From: Wuchereria bancrofti
Lineage: Eukaryota; Nematoda; Chromadorea; Rhabditida; Onchocercidae
DNA length: 64,000 bases
Reading direction: 5' to 3'
Assembly: GCA_005281725.1 (NCBI GenBank)
Contig: SSBO01000003.1
Span: forward strand, 9,912,581 to 9,976,580
Positions 38,128 to 51,005 of this stretch are shown here, piece after piece. The notes beneath the pieces are model-generated. The model saw only the letters and a list, made by a program, of their open reading frames with translations. It ran no database searches and was not told the DNA's origin. The position numbers and the translations under genes are program-made. Numbering within the stretch: the first letter of the stretch is position 1; every line of letters starts with the position of its first letter.

Positions 38128-41100
38128 TCATAAATCTTCCAAAAATTTGACCAATTTTTGAGCAATTTTATAATGTATCATTGTTGATGGATACCACTGA
38201 TTGTAATAAGCATAATCGAAGGCTTTAAGTGATCTGAAAATTATTAATCACTGAATGCTACTAATGAAGTTAACACTTTTTTTATCATTCATTCAAATAA
38301 ATGATAAATCATAAAATTTCTTTACTTATGCCTTAACTTTTAAAATTCCTACAAATGAACCTTTATTTCATCATATTTGCTATTTATTGGTAATTTAAAA
38401 GAAAAAAAAGGCAAAATTAGCAAAATCATTCTAAGCATACGTACGTCATATTCTTTTGTTGATACGTGAATGATTCATTTGTGTTTAATCCTCGTATAGC
38501 ATCAACAATTGCACCATTCAAATCAAACAATCGAATTTGTCGATTTTCATGACCTTTGATTCTCATTAATCTCCAAAGTTTCTAAAATATAAAAAGAATT
38601 TGAACATTTGAAAGTTTTATATTGAAGTTTAAATCGAGTACTACTAATATAAGTAGTACTTTTTTCATTCATTTGCATAAAAGTCTCATATATTTAATAT
38701 TAACGTTATATTTAATATATTTAATATTAATGTTTTCCCACAAAGCTTATCATTTTTTAATAGTAATTGCACTGATAAAAATGTAAACAATTTGAAGTGA
38801 ATGCTATTATTATTATTATTATTATATTATTATATTATTACTAATTATTATTATTATTACATGCTAATATACCGAATTGATATGTGAAATCATTGAAGAC
38901 ATTTTCAAATTATCATTTCCATTTGCGATTAACATTGCATAACCTGGTGCTTCATATGGATCAATCAAATTCATAATTATTATAATACCTTGAAAAATTT
39001 CACAATTAAAAAAAAATGTTTAACATTGATAAGAAAAATGATAAATTATTCATTTCCTCCTTTTGTGACCGTTGCAAATCGGTATTTAAAACACATTTAA
39101 ACTTTTGAAGCACATTTAAAAAAGTTTGAAACATGTTTAAATTTAAACTTAAAACACAGAAAATTTAAAACACATTTAAAACACATAACATTATCACTTA
39201 GCTAAATTAAATTTGAAAAAGTAGAAAAGATTATTACTATTATTTTTTTTTCCTTTTTAATCTAAATTGTCAATGTTTGTAAGACGGAAAGTTTTTAGCT
39301 TTAAATGTTAGAAAAAAGTTTTAAATTTTGAAAACAATTATATTTTAATCAGTTCAGAAAGTGAAACTATTGTTTGTGTAATTAATTTAATAATAATATT
39401 TTCTTAATAATAGCGATGTTATCAAATATTTTTTTTTTAATCGATTATAAATTATTTTATATATCTATATGGCTATTTTTTTATTTCATCTCACATTGTT
39501 ACAAAGCTATTGAAGTTTTTTTCTTTTCTTTTTCAAATGTTTAAAATTTGAAATATAAATTGAAATTATCTTCACAATGAATTCATAAACAAAAAAAAAA
39601 GACCATTATCCACTGTGTTGATTAAACCTAATACAGCATTTGCTATATTATCATTAATCTTATCAATGCTAATTGTTTTATCAGTGATATCGTTTTGTTG
39701 CAATATTAATTCCGACAGTCCACCAACTTGTAAAATAATTAATGAATCTAAAATGCAAAACATTATTAAATTAGTTTCAAAATTTAATTTATTAAACAAA
39801 AAATTTTATCATTTACAACAAATAGCTTTTAGCATAAATTTCGTCAAAAAGTGAATTAATCAAAATTGATTTAATCCATAAAGAGAAAAATAAAATGATC
39901 AAAGCAATCTATTCCGATTCCTCCAAGAAAAAAAAACATTTTAGTCAAATAAACTAAATTTTAAAATTTTTAGAAAACAAATATTTTCATTAAGAAAGAA
40001 CATATTGTAATCAAATAAATTAAACTTTGACACTTTTAGAAAACAAATGTTTTAATTGTTTTTATAATTGAAATTCCAATACGATATGATATGATATGAT
40101 AAGATATTTTAAATACCGATATAATCATAAATTGATTTATTGAATTTTTTACCTTTTGGTGTAATACGATGATTCATGCAATGATGTTCAATTTGCCATA
40201 GTATTCCTGACCAATCAGAGAAAAATATATTATTATAACCACTTTGTGCTCCACTATATGCATAATTAATATACTAAAAAAAAATTAAAATTAAATTAAA
40301 ATTAAATAAAAATTTATCAGTTCTATGAAAAAAAAATTAGCAAAAACAAAAAATTTGTTTGCTAATTTTTCCTCTCTTCTTTTTCTCTCATTTCTTCAAA
40401 ATTATTTCTAACTTTTTTTCTAATATTTTATTAATTAATTAATCTCAAAACATAAGGAAAAAAATTAGAATGAAACTATTTCTAACTTTTTTACATCCAA
40501 CCAATTAATTAGTCATAAAAAAAAGAAAGGAAAAATTGCAAAAAAAGTATACATTTTTTCTATTTTATTAATTAATTTATCAAAAGAGAAAAAATTGTAA
40601 ACAATTAAAAGTAATAATTATTGGTAAATTTAACGAAAAACAAGAAACGAAAGAAAAGAAATGAAAAATATATTAGCACAAAATTAATTTGTGCTAATAT
40701 AATGTATTAGCATAAATTAATTTATTATATTAGCAATTATTTCAACAAAACAAAAACAAAAAGAAAAAAATTGGTTAAATACAAAAATTACTTATCTCAT
40801 CACATTGAAGCATTTTATTCAAATATTCTGGCCATACTGGTCCATTTGAATTTCTTGCAAAACCATGCGAATGAGTGCTAAATTCAATTCCATCATCTGT
40901 TAAATCATCACCAAATATAATTAGCTGTGAGCATGGCACATTATGTGGCTAAAAATATAATTATAAATATATAACAGTAATAAAAAAAAAAAACAAAACA
41001 AAAGAAGTTATAAATATAAATATAATAGTGTTTCAGAGAAAACAAAAAGACGAAAAAAAAAATTCAAGTTTTATTTAAATTAATTCACAATTATAATTTT

Positions 41101-41951
41101 AGAAAATTTCAAGTTTTATCTAAATTAATTCACAATTATAGTTTCGAACATTTCAAGCTTTATTGAAATTAATTCACATAATTTTGGAAAATTTCAAGTT
41201 TTATTTAAATCAATTCACAACTGTAGTTTTGAACATTTCAAATTTTATTTAAATTAATTCACAATGATGGTTTTGAACATTTTGTTTGTTTTGTTTGTTT
41301 GTTTCTATTTAAATTTCATTCAAAAGATTTAAAATAATTTAGCAAAGTTTTTTTTTCGACATTTTACTAAAAATGATTTTGAAGAATTCATTCGATTATT
41401 GAATGGAATTAATTACTCATTAATTAATTAGTTTAATTTACACATTTAGCAATAAATATTGGTAATGTTGTTATTGTTATCATTATCAAGATTGTTATCA
41501 CCATCAGAAGAAGAAAGACAAAACTTACTTATCACATCAAATCATTTTGTTTTTGTTTTTTTTTTAATTTACCTGCTGATAAATGTCTTTTTTTAAAAAA
41601 AAACTTACCTGGTAATAATTATTAGATAATGATAATTTTGCTAATGATTACTTTAGCACACCTTGTCTTATCAATGAAATACTGCATTACAAAAATGCTA
41701 GCAATACTAGTATAAAATATGAAATGAAATTTTTGAATTTCAAATTAAACATTCATCTTTTTTTAAATTACATTTGAATTTATCAAATCCATTTATGGCA
41801 AAAATATTATATAACAGAAAAGCGATCAAAATTTACTGATAAATAGAAAAATGATTAATGATAAATTACTCACCTTATGAAGTAAATTAAATGATTGCAA
41901 ATGTGGTAGGATAAATAGTATTGAATGTAAGCTAACAAGCAACCTTATCAT
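38128..41951 (-). CDS. secreted GDSL/SGNH-hydrolase-fold protein, probably catalytically dead
   Basis: Seven exons: 41951-41874, 40948-40796, 40273-40153, 39726-39604, 38988-38873, 38581-38445 and 38233-38128, for 277 residues. Exon 1 is a signal peptide (MIRLLVSLHSILFILPHLQS). The SGNH blocks are in order: block I IIFGDDLTDDG, block II NYAYSGAQSG, a buried strand GIIIIMNL, and a final helix near WYPSTMIHYKIAQKL. In active enzymes block I is GDSL with the nucleophile Ser, and block V has Asp and His before a conserved Pro-Ser/Thr (DxxHP). Here the Ser is Asp, and the block V positions read NQWYPS, so Ser, Asp and His all appear lost while the fold is kept. All junctions agree in phase except that intron 2 has ATAAGT where GTAAGT is expected. 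Likely extracellular; role unknown. Confidence 0.78.
40669..40701. repeat. perfect 14-bp palindrome in intron 2 of the GDSL-fold gene
   Basis: TATATTAGCACAAA and its exact reverse complement flank a five-base centre (ATTAA). A decayed copy of the same words follows at 40704-40737. Confidence 0.8.
41065..41285. repeat. 45-bp tandem repeat, five diverged copies
   Basis: The unit is CAAGTTTTATTTAAATTAAT, TCACAATTATAGTTTTGAAC, ATTT, with point changes between copies. It lies in intron 1 of the GDSL-fold gene. Confidence 0.75.
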
Positions 41952-44065
41952 AATGAAATAATTTCAACTAACGAAAATAAATTTTTTTTTTTTACAAAAC
42001 TATCAAATTTTTTCATACTTTTTTTGTCTCGTTCTCTTTTGTTTTATTTTGTGATTTGATAGAAGATTGGTACCATTTGTTTAATTATTTATTTATGCAA
42101 AATTAATGTTTGATCGTTTCCTTTTTTTAAAAAAAAAAATCTTTTTCATAGACAGCTGCGCAAATTTTATTAAACCGTTCGTATCGTTAAATTAATTTTT
42201 ATCGTTATCGCATAATTGTTAACCAATTTTACAAACATTGTGTACCATTCTTGATCATTTACAAAAAAAAATATATTATCGTTTGTTTGCTTTCTATTTC
42301 AGGCAAATTTTTGAATTTGGAATATGAAATGAATAGGTAAATAGTTCCCGAGAAATCATAATTTATCTTTTTTTTTAACTACTATTATTACAATAAATTT
42401 GTTTAGCTTCATAGAAAATTGTATAATATTTAAAATATTTGATAAATTTTTTCTTTCTCAAATTAAATATATTAGTATATGTCATTTGAAGAAGAAAAAA
42501 AAAACACTAATCCTGAGAAATTCATGAATTCAGTTTTCATTTAAACAACTTTAAAAATATGATTACTGAGGATTAGTTAGTATGTTAAAAATTTCAAATG
42601 TAATTAATAAAAAATTAATACTAAAAAAGCGCATTTGATAATCAAAAAAAAAATGCGTAAAATATCGGATTTATTTAACAATTTTTCCATAATTATAACA
42701 CTATTATTCGAATAAAATGTTACTATCATTTCTAATAGAAATAAAAAATTTTCAAATATTCATTTTGCTATTACATTCTTACAATGCTTTTTCCGGAAAA
42801 AAAGAACGGAATATTGAATGATAACAGGAAAAGAAAAAAAGAAAATATTACCTGAGTATACCTATTAAGAACGATGTTGAAATGAAAAAAAATTACAAAA
42901 TAACATTTTTAATTAAAATTTCATCAGCTAAACTCTAAATTTAATCATAATAACTTTGTAGTTGAATGTTAAACAAAAACTAATTATATTCGCATTAATT
43001 ATTTTTAAATTAATTATAAATTTTCTTTTCCTTTTCTTTTTCTGATTATTATTATTTTTTTCAATAAATTGTAAGCATAATAAAAGCGATCAGTTTAATT
43101 TCATTTTTCTTAACAAATTAACATTATCAAACAATAATAATTATAATGATATAAATTAAAAATGATATAGGATAGCATCTTTTTAATAATAGCAAAAAAT
43201 TTAAAATGATATCATGAATGATTATCAAATGTTATGAATAAATAATCTAAAATTAAGGATAATGAAATTTAGTGTGAAAATTAATTCTTTATCATTTTGA
43301 TAAAAAGAGCTAAGAAAAATTTTTAGGATATCATTTTGATAAAAAGAGCTAAAAAAAAAATTTTAGGATCAATTACAAAAAAAATTTTCAGCAAATAATG
43401 TTTTTTTTTTTAAGATTTATCCCTCTATCATTTCTTTAATTTTTTTTAAAACTTTAACAAAAAAAATATAAATTCTCGTAGCGCTGATTATCATTTCTAA
43501 AGTATGTTTGAATTGAAGCTAATATGATAATGGAAAAGTGGAAGAGAGAGAGAGAGAGAGAAAAAGAAAAAAGATAGAGGGAAAGGAGAAGATAAGACAA
43601 AGATTTCATTTTTAAAGGAAGAAAAAAATTCTTTTTTTTTTTCTAATAAAATAATAATAAAAAGTTGAAGAGAAAGTTTGGATATGAAAGAATTTGAAAA
43701 AGGAAGAAAAGAAAAAAAGAAAGGAACAAATTGTCTACTTTATCATTTTATAACAAAAGTACAAATAAGAAAAAAGAAATAAAAAGGGAAAAAAAGAAAA
43801 GAAAGAAGGGAAGAGAAATGTTTCACTTTATTTATAAATAAGAGGAAGAGAGAAGGAGAGAGAGAGAGAGAGAGAGTAGTTTTCGTTTACAAAACATGGA
43901 TGAAAATCATAATTTGTGAAAAAGGAAGAAAGAAGAAGGAGAAAAAAAAAATATTTTCTTATTTCGATTATCAGCCAAACTGTCATCAACATTGACATTT
44001 ACTGTTATCTAATAATCAAAATTGATTAATTTCATTCAATTTGCTATAAAATTATTTTTTAATGT

Positions 44066-44096
44066 ATCATATGATATGATATGATATGATATGATA
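44066..44096. repeat. (ATATG)n pentanucleotide microsatellite
   Basis: Five to six ATATG units in a row, with a shorter run of the same unit at 40083-40103. Confidence 0.8.
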
Positions 44097-44204
44097 TTGT
44101 TATGATAGCAATTTGATCCATAGTAACTATAATATCATTGCATTAACTGTATCGAGTCTAAAATCTTCTTGGAATGTTCATATACAATAAATTTCAATGC
44201 AATA

Positions 44205-44400
44205 AATTTATTATTATTTATTATTATTTGTTATTATTATTATTGTTATTATTGTTATTACTATTACTATTACTTTATTAATTCTGTTATTATTATTGCT
44301 TATTACTCATTGTTATTATTATTATTACTTTACTATTACTATGTTTATCATTTTTAGTTACGACTATTATTATTATTAATATTAATATTATTAATATTAC
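44205..44400. repeat. (TTA)n microsatellite field
   Basis: Imperfect ATT/TTA triplets, about 150-200 bases, in the putative promoter of the KLF gene. Confidence 0.8.
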
Positions 44401-44539
44401 GTTTTTGCAGTTATCATCATTACATTATTGTGTTACTAATATTTGTGCTTGTTCTGAGATAAATTTTATTTTTTTCTCGTCAAATGATCTCGAACAACTA
44501 AATGGACAGTGTATAATATGAACATAATTAGCTAATATT

Positions 44540-47500
44540 ATGAATAGCAGCAGCAAACCACCGCCAGTATCGAATGTAAATGAAGTTCGTTTCTTTTTTT
44601 TCTTTTTTCTTACATTTTAGTGAAATCACTCTCTTTCGTTCTTATCTTTCATCAATTCTCAGAAATAATATTTAGAAATTTTATCACAAATAACAATAAT
44701 ATTAATATAAAAATAATGATAATAATAGTAATAATAAATGATAATAATAACAATAATATAATAAATTTTTAGCGATAAAAAATTTTGACATATTACTATT
44801 AATATAGTTCTGTTACTATCACTTATTCAAAACTATTGTCATTTTATTTAGCAAATGTGAAATTCTGTGATTATACCATGAAGTGGAAAAGTACTATAAT
44901 AAATATTTTGATACTACTTTACGATCACCAATTTAAGTAATAATATCAGTTTTTTTCTTATTTTTTTTCTACAAGAAATCAACAAATAAATAAAAAGTTT
45001 TACGAAATGAAAAGGAAAAAATTGAAATTACTGTCGCAAATTGTAAAAAAAAGATACAATACAGAATTAATTAGCAATATCTATTATCACAAATATATTA
45101 TCATTTGCTAGACATATGAATGTTTCTTTCTTTATCACTTACACTATCATTTCCTTTTGTAGTATTTTAGTGATATAATACGTTCGTTATCAAATATTTT
45201 CATAATATCATGGTTAATACCTTTTTTTCTTAACTAAAATGATAATTCAAATTACAGATTTGGGAAGATATCTCGGAGTTCCTGGACAAAGAACATTTTG
45301 GTATTACAAATACACAGTGTTTCTTCAGCTCTTTATCTCCGCTTGATACAGCTAAAATTAATCATCAACATTCTCGTGCTCTTCAAGTTTGATCACTTTT
45401 TCATTTTATTTATTATTTTTTTTTTTTCAACTGTAATGATGATAATGACAATGACAATAACAATTAGTAATAATAGTTTAATAATGATAATGGTGATAAT
45501 TAATAATAATAAATAATAGATGATAAAGACAAGTAACAAATATTAGAATTTAATTTGAATATTAAGAGAAATTATTATTATTATTATAGATAATAGATGA
45601 TAAATAACAGATAACAAATACTAGAATTTAATTTGAATATTAGAGAGGGAGAGAGAGAGAGAGAGAAGAGAATTATGATAAGAATAATTTTATTAACCGA
45701 AAGTGAAATGATTGGAACTTGTGTCTCCGTATTATTAAATCATTGAATTACAAAATTATTCGGTGAGATTAATTTTAGAAATTCTTTCCAATATTTCTAA
45801 TCGATTCTACAAATGAAATTTTTGTTCTCAATAATGATAAAAATAATGATGATATATTGTGTAAAAAAATTTTCTATCTTATATAATTTTCGAAATATTT
45901 ATTCCAATTTTTTATAAACGTATTTGTATTACGAATTTTTTTTTTGCTAATTTTTTCATAAACCTAAAAATAAGTAGAAATAAAATTTGTATATAAAGAA
46001 TATAATGAATTATAATTTTAGGTTCGTAGTAAAGAATGGACTTTACGTGATCCACCAATTGTTCTCAGTTTACCACCAATACCAAAAAAACATGAAATTA
46101 AACATAATGAAACAATCGATGAAAATGAAATATTACGTTTTCAAGCAGAAGAGACATTTGAAAACTTTATTTATCCATCATTAATTCCACCAAAATTTGA
46201 AACAATATTACATATGCCTATTTCATTCTTAACTTATTCTCAATCTATCGATGGATTAATTGAAGCAAAAATGAAGAATCTTCCTATCAATCAATTATCC
46301 ATAACAACACCAACACCAACAACAACAACAACAACAATAACAACAATAACAACAACAACAACAACATCATCATTATCATCATCATGCAAAATTCATACAC
46401 AATTGGCAAGGTAAATTAATTGTCAACATTTATTAAGCAAATAAAATTTAAAAAAAAAAAATAAAATTTAAAGGAAATATTGAGTTTGAGTTAAAAATAA
46501 ATGAATAAAAATTCAGTTACAGATTACTTAAAAATAATTCATCAGTAAATGAAAAAGAAGAAATAGACGGACAACAATTATTGAGAAAAAATTATTCCAT
46601 TTATGAATGTATTCATCCGGGATGCTCAAAAAAATATAATAAAAGTTCACATTTAAAAGCTCATATGAGAACACATAGTGGTGAAAGACCGTATCGTTGT
46701 AGTTGGCCATCATGTTTATGGAAATTTGCACGAAGCGATGAATTAACAAGGTAATATTTAAATTCATTATTTAATAATTATTCATTTTCTATAAAAAAAA
46801 ATTAACAATTTAAATAGTATATTAGCAATGCTATAGTTGAATATTTAAAGTGAAAAATCAATAGATAATATTAAATGATGCAATCTGAAGCAATAAAATA
46901 TGATATTTAATTTCTTTTTTTAGTAGCCTCTAATTTTTAGCATAATTCTACTGGAATTTTTTTTTTCAGACATTATCGAAAGCATACCGGTGATCGTCCA
47001 TTTAATTGTACCTTATGTTGCCGATCATTCTCACGTAGCGATCATCTTAATTTGCATATGAAACGTCATTACAGCGGTTATAAGTATCGTAATTATTTCT
47101 TATTCAAGAGAATTATATCTTATTCTGTTTAATGTTTCAAAGAAATTTGTACATAATTTCATTAAAATCATCCATAAATACTACAATAATATGTCCATGA
47201 TAACATAATTGAAAGAAGAAATGAATTTCATATTTATATTTTCATCTAAAAAAAAAAAAAATCATATTTCAGTATGCTAAAAAGTACGATGTGCTTTATA
47301 GCCGAATCAACAAATCGAGGAGAATTCAAACAAAGAAACGTTAGTGAAGAAAAACAAGTAAAATACATTGGAAATGAGGAAGTTATTATGTTGTAAATGA
47401 TGCTAAGAAATTGACTTCACTACTAAAGATATGAATAGATATTTAAATGTTTACTTCACTTTTTTAATTGTAGGAATTAAAAAATATGCTCGAAAAATGT

Positions 47501-47542
47501 AAGATGGAAAAGATTGGTACTCAGTACAATAACAAAGAATGA
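44540..47542 (+). CDS. Kruppel-like transcription factor with three C2H2 zinc fingers
   Basis: Exons 44540-44584, 45258-45386, 46022-46410, 46523-46750, 46970-47083, 47273-47357 and 47474-47542, all in phase, 352 residues. The N-terminus has an acidic/hydrophobic stretch ([15 protein letters not shown]) likely to be an activation region, then a Thr tract. The DNA-binding end is the canonical KLF array: [21 protein letters not shown], then YRCSWPSC with [10 protein letters not shown], then [23 protein letters not shown]. The contact positions [14 protein letters not shown] and RSDHLNL are those that read CACCC/GC boxes. After the third finger either the frame reads on to a stop at 47132 or it splices at 47083 to two more short exons; AATAAA at 47567-47572, 25 bases past the second stop, favours the longer form. 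By memory of linkage this is most like C. elegans klf-3, which regulates fat metabolism, but the sequence alone does not decide among paralogues. Confidence 0.88.
45530..45625. repeat. two-copy direct repeat of about 60-80 bp in KLF intron 2
   Basis: AATAGATGATAAA, then ATTAGAATTTAATTTGAATA occurs twice, each copy followed by a purine-rich run. Confidence 0.65.
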
Positions 47543-47745
47543 ATTAAGCATGATTAAATTTGAAAAAATAAAAACATTCCAACTGAACTATGTTAAAATT
47601 TCATGTGTGGAATCATTTTAATAAATACCGATGGAAATAAACTTGTTTTTGTCAGTTATTACTGTAAGCATCATTTTATCATATCAATCTATAATCAGCT
47701 TATAACAGTAATATTTTGTATATATACAAAAATGAACATATAATA

Positions 47746-48767
47746 TTAAGGAGGTGGTATTCTTGGAAAGACAGGTAATATATTATTATATTGCGAATTG
47801 GTCGGGATAAATGTAATCGATGTTTGCGATTCCAAATTGTTTACTAATTGAACCGTACGTGGATCACAACGTGGAGTTATTGAATCCGATGCTAACGAAC
47901 GGTTCGATGCCCTTAATGAGTAAAATGAATTTTTAGTTAACATTATATAGCTCTGGTAGAAATAAGTTAACAAAGTAATATTTAAATTTTAGAATGCTAT
48001 GAAGGATTATGAGCAATTTTGCTGCCCTGTTTTGCACTACTGCATTAGTTTTAATGATAATGGCATAATGATAATGTTGAATTAACAAATTACAATACCC
48101 GGAGTTTTTCATCATCAACTGTCGTGTTCTATTCAATTCTTCCAATAGTTTCCGATTATTGTCTTCTGAAATAAAACAAACACAATCCATTTTCAAATCA
48201 GAAAAAGATGTTAAAAACTCATTTTCATTGTTATTATTAACAAGAACTGTCCATCTATTTGTCTTACTGTTAATTTAGAATGTTAGAGTACTCAACTGAA
48301 AAACTTTGGAAAATATAGTATTGAAATAAGATTTTCTTACAACATAGTTTTTATTCTTTCTTATTTTATCTGTTCAAGAAACAAAAAATTGTTTCCATTT
48401 GACAGTTATAGTCGTTAATTAATTAAATAAAAAAAGAAGCAGTCGAAACACCACTAAAGGTAAATCATTTTGATTTTTAAATTTCTACCAATTGTTTAAT
48501 AACCAAACTATAAAATATGGTACTGTATTTCATGCATTATATCATTCAGTACAGTAGTAATTTTTATAAAATCTATAAAAAATTCCTATTTTACTTAGTG
48601 ATGATAACATAGTTAACAGAAAAGTTATCATCAGGAAAAAAACAAAAATCTATAAACAAAGAAGTTCACTTAGTATGGCTGCCGAATTTAGTCATTAATC
48701 AAAGAAAAAAAAAATAGAGGAAAACCTGAAAAAAAAAAGAAATGATACCTTGTTTTGAAGATGCCAT
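47746..48767 (-). CDS. small predicted protein with a short coiled coil
   Basis: Three exons in phase, 48767-48749, 48165-48099 and 47911-47746, 83 residues starting MASSKQ. Exon 2 encodes a heptad-like helix ([20 protein letters not shown]); exon 3 is polar and ends in a proline-rich FPRIPPP. The 3' end faces the KLF gene, 200 bases away. Upstream on the same strand, exon-like pieces at 48980-48935 (KSLCERINLTDFNN) and 49459-49432 (LRDMNEKRR) join each other in phase and could be 5' exons, but I could not join them to 48767 in frame with standard sites. If they do belong, the basic MNEKRRMKSLCERINL stretch would resemble the basic-helix part of a bHLH protein. I do not recognise the family. 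Confidence 0.4.
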
Positions 48768-50830
48768 AATTTGAGTAGAAATAAAAGTTACACATAGAAA
48801 TACTTCACAGAAGAATCTGAAATAAATACTTTCAATTCTCGTATATTTTCCCTTTCTTTATCATATTTATTAAATCGACAAAAAATTATGACATCATAAA
48901 TGAACTTTTTTTTATCGAAATTTGCACGACTCACATTATTGAAATCTGTCAAATTGATCCTTTCACATAACGATTTCATTCTTGCATCTATAAATAAACA
49001 AACTATTTATATGTTATTTGACGTACGATTACACGTATAAAAACCACGTATATGCATATTTTATGAAGCATCATTACGTTTTAATGAAATAATTAAGAAG
49101 TAACAGTAATATAAATGTACTGTTTATTTGTCTTACAAATTGATATAAATATGCAATGAATAAATAAGACAAAATGAATACGTATACAAACATACGTAAA
49201 CGTGAATACGTGAAAATACGTATAAATACATACGAGTAAATTTGTAAACTAGGAAAGCACTACCTAATCGTAATTTCATCTTTTAAAGCAGATAAATACG
49301 TACAAACACGTAAGACACGTAAATAATAGAGCATAAAATTTGAATAAAAATTATTCTCTAACATTTTGCAATAATAAAATGGAAAATAATTAAGCATACG
49401 CGTACGTACGAACACGTAAAACACGTAAAACCTGCGCTTCTCATTCATGTCCCGCAATGCTACAAGAAATATCTCAATTAAAATTTTTACAATTTAAATT
49501 TCCGCCTTATCGTATTATTGGGAGGTTATTTTAGGTGAAATTAGAGAATGAGTAAATTGATGTATTGTAGCGGAATATTTTTGGATGAAAAGTAATGGGT
49601 ATGTTTAGGCTAGCTGATTATTTCAGGTTTAATATCAGGATACCCGGAGTGATGGGTAATGCAAGGGTAGGTGAGAATGGGAGAGAGAGAGGACGGGGAA
49701 GGGATAAATGTGGATGATGAATGTGATAGGAATATTGAAGTATTATTGGAATAAATAGAATGGATAGGATGATAATGATGTGTTAAATTTGTGATAACCT
49801 TTGCAGAGGAATTTAATTAATTTATCATTATGAAAGAGTGAAATTATGCAAAGAGAGAGAGAGAAGAAAGAAGAAGAAGGAAAGGGAGGGAGAGAGAGAG
49901 AGGAAGTAAAATTTTGGGTATATGAATGATAGATAAATGAACAAATGTAGTGTTATACTTTTTGTTTAGGATATTTTAATGTAGTAAATGTATGAGAAAA
50001 TGATTAAATGTGTTAATGATTTAAGAAAGTTTTACTCTTATTACTATTGTAATATTTGATTAATGTTATTTCTTAGAGGATAATTTAGAATAATAGAATA
50101 ATGTCAGTATAGTATTTAACAGTATTATTTTATTAATAAAATTTCAGATCATATATTGCTACGGTTATGATGAAAGGCTCAGAATTTTTCAGAAATTATT
50201 TGATTTTTTTTTTTCTTCCTCTCTGTAGAATTAGGATTGAAATTTAGTTTATTCGTTGTTAAATGTATTATGGTTGTCGAGAATGAAATCTTTATAACTG
50301 CTACTCTTTGCTGTAGTAAAAGTGGTGTAATGTAAGTATTTGGCTTATAAAGATTTCATTTTTTTTTCTTCGATTTAGGTATCACATGAGTTAGGAATTA
50401 ATTGATTATAGTAAGTAATCGATTAGCATCAGAAGTTACCATAAATTCTGCTGACGATTGCTTCCTTATTATTACCTACATTCATTGAATTGTGTAATGT
50501 ATTTCCGACAATTATCAGGAAATGCGATTGCCTTTCCACCGATTACTATATAGTAATATGATTACTATGTGCTATTTTTGAGGTACAATAATGAGATAAT
50601 GGGCAGTTAGCCCAACTTACAAGTTAGCACGGTGTTCAGTCATGATCTTTCATCTTTCGTGATAGCTCCTAATGTTACCTATTTCATAGGAAACAATTCA
50701 TTTGGAACTGATTAAATTGTATGCTTATATTAGGTATTATATTGTTTGTGAGCGACATATGAGACATTTAAAATAATGTTTATTCGATAAGTTATAAAAA
50801 ATATCTATATTCAGGTTATTTTTTTTTTTA
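48768..50830. other. region upstream of vig-1 with ACGT-rich cluster
   Basis: Holds possible 5' exons of the - strand neighbour (48980-48935 and 49459-49432), an ACGT-word cluster at 49020-49435, and GA-rich runs at 49680-49700 and 49850-49900. From about 49500 the G+C content rises a little. It may act as a divergent promoter. Confidence 0.4.
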
Positions 50831-50856
50831 GCTCTGAATTATCGGAAGCACCAAGA

Positions 50857-50889
50857 ATGATGAAAATGAGCCGCTCCACATCACAATAG
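50857..50889 (+). promoter_or_regulatory. possible upstream ORF in the vig-1 leader
   Basis: A polypyrimidine tract ending TTTTTTTTTTAG at 50831 could be the trans-splice acceptor. If so, the leader contains ATGATGAAAATGAGC and a stop after ten codons, well before the main ATG at 51006. A second acceptor-like AAAATAG at 50995-51001 would remove this uORF. Confidence 0.35.
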
Positions 50890-51005
50890 ATATAATCTTT
50901 CGACAGGAAAATCACCGCATTTGCACGGCTTGTGGAATATCGCTCAATCTAAAAGTGAAAAAAGAAAAGACGGTATAAATTGTTTTAAACAATAAAATAG
51001 GAAGT

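Larger units (their letters stand above)
41952..44539. other. divergent intergenic region, GDSL-fold gene / KLF gene
   Basis: No coding exon. Holds a 50-bp duplication at about 43280-43370 (ATCATTTTGATAAAAAGAGC twice), long purine-rich runs at 43545-43880 with (GA)n, a (GATAT)n run at 44066-44095, and an (ATT)n field at 44205-44400. Confidence 0.6.

Noticed and set aside
39615..39854. 79-residue + strand ORF with a hydrophobic segment
   Set aside because: Antisense of the GDSL-fold exon 39604-39726, which fits the family and phase.
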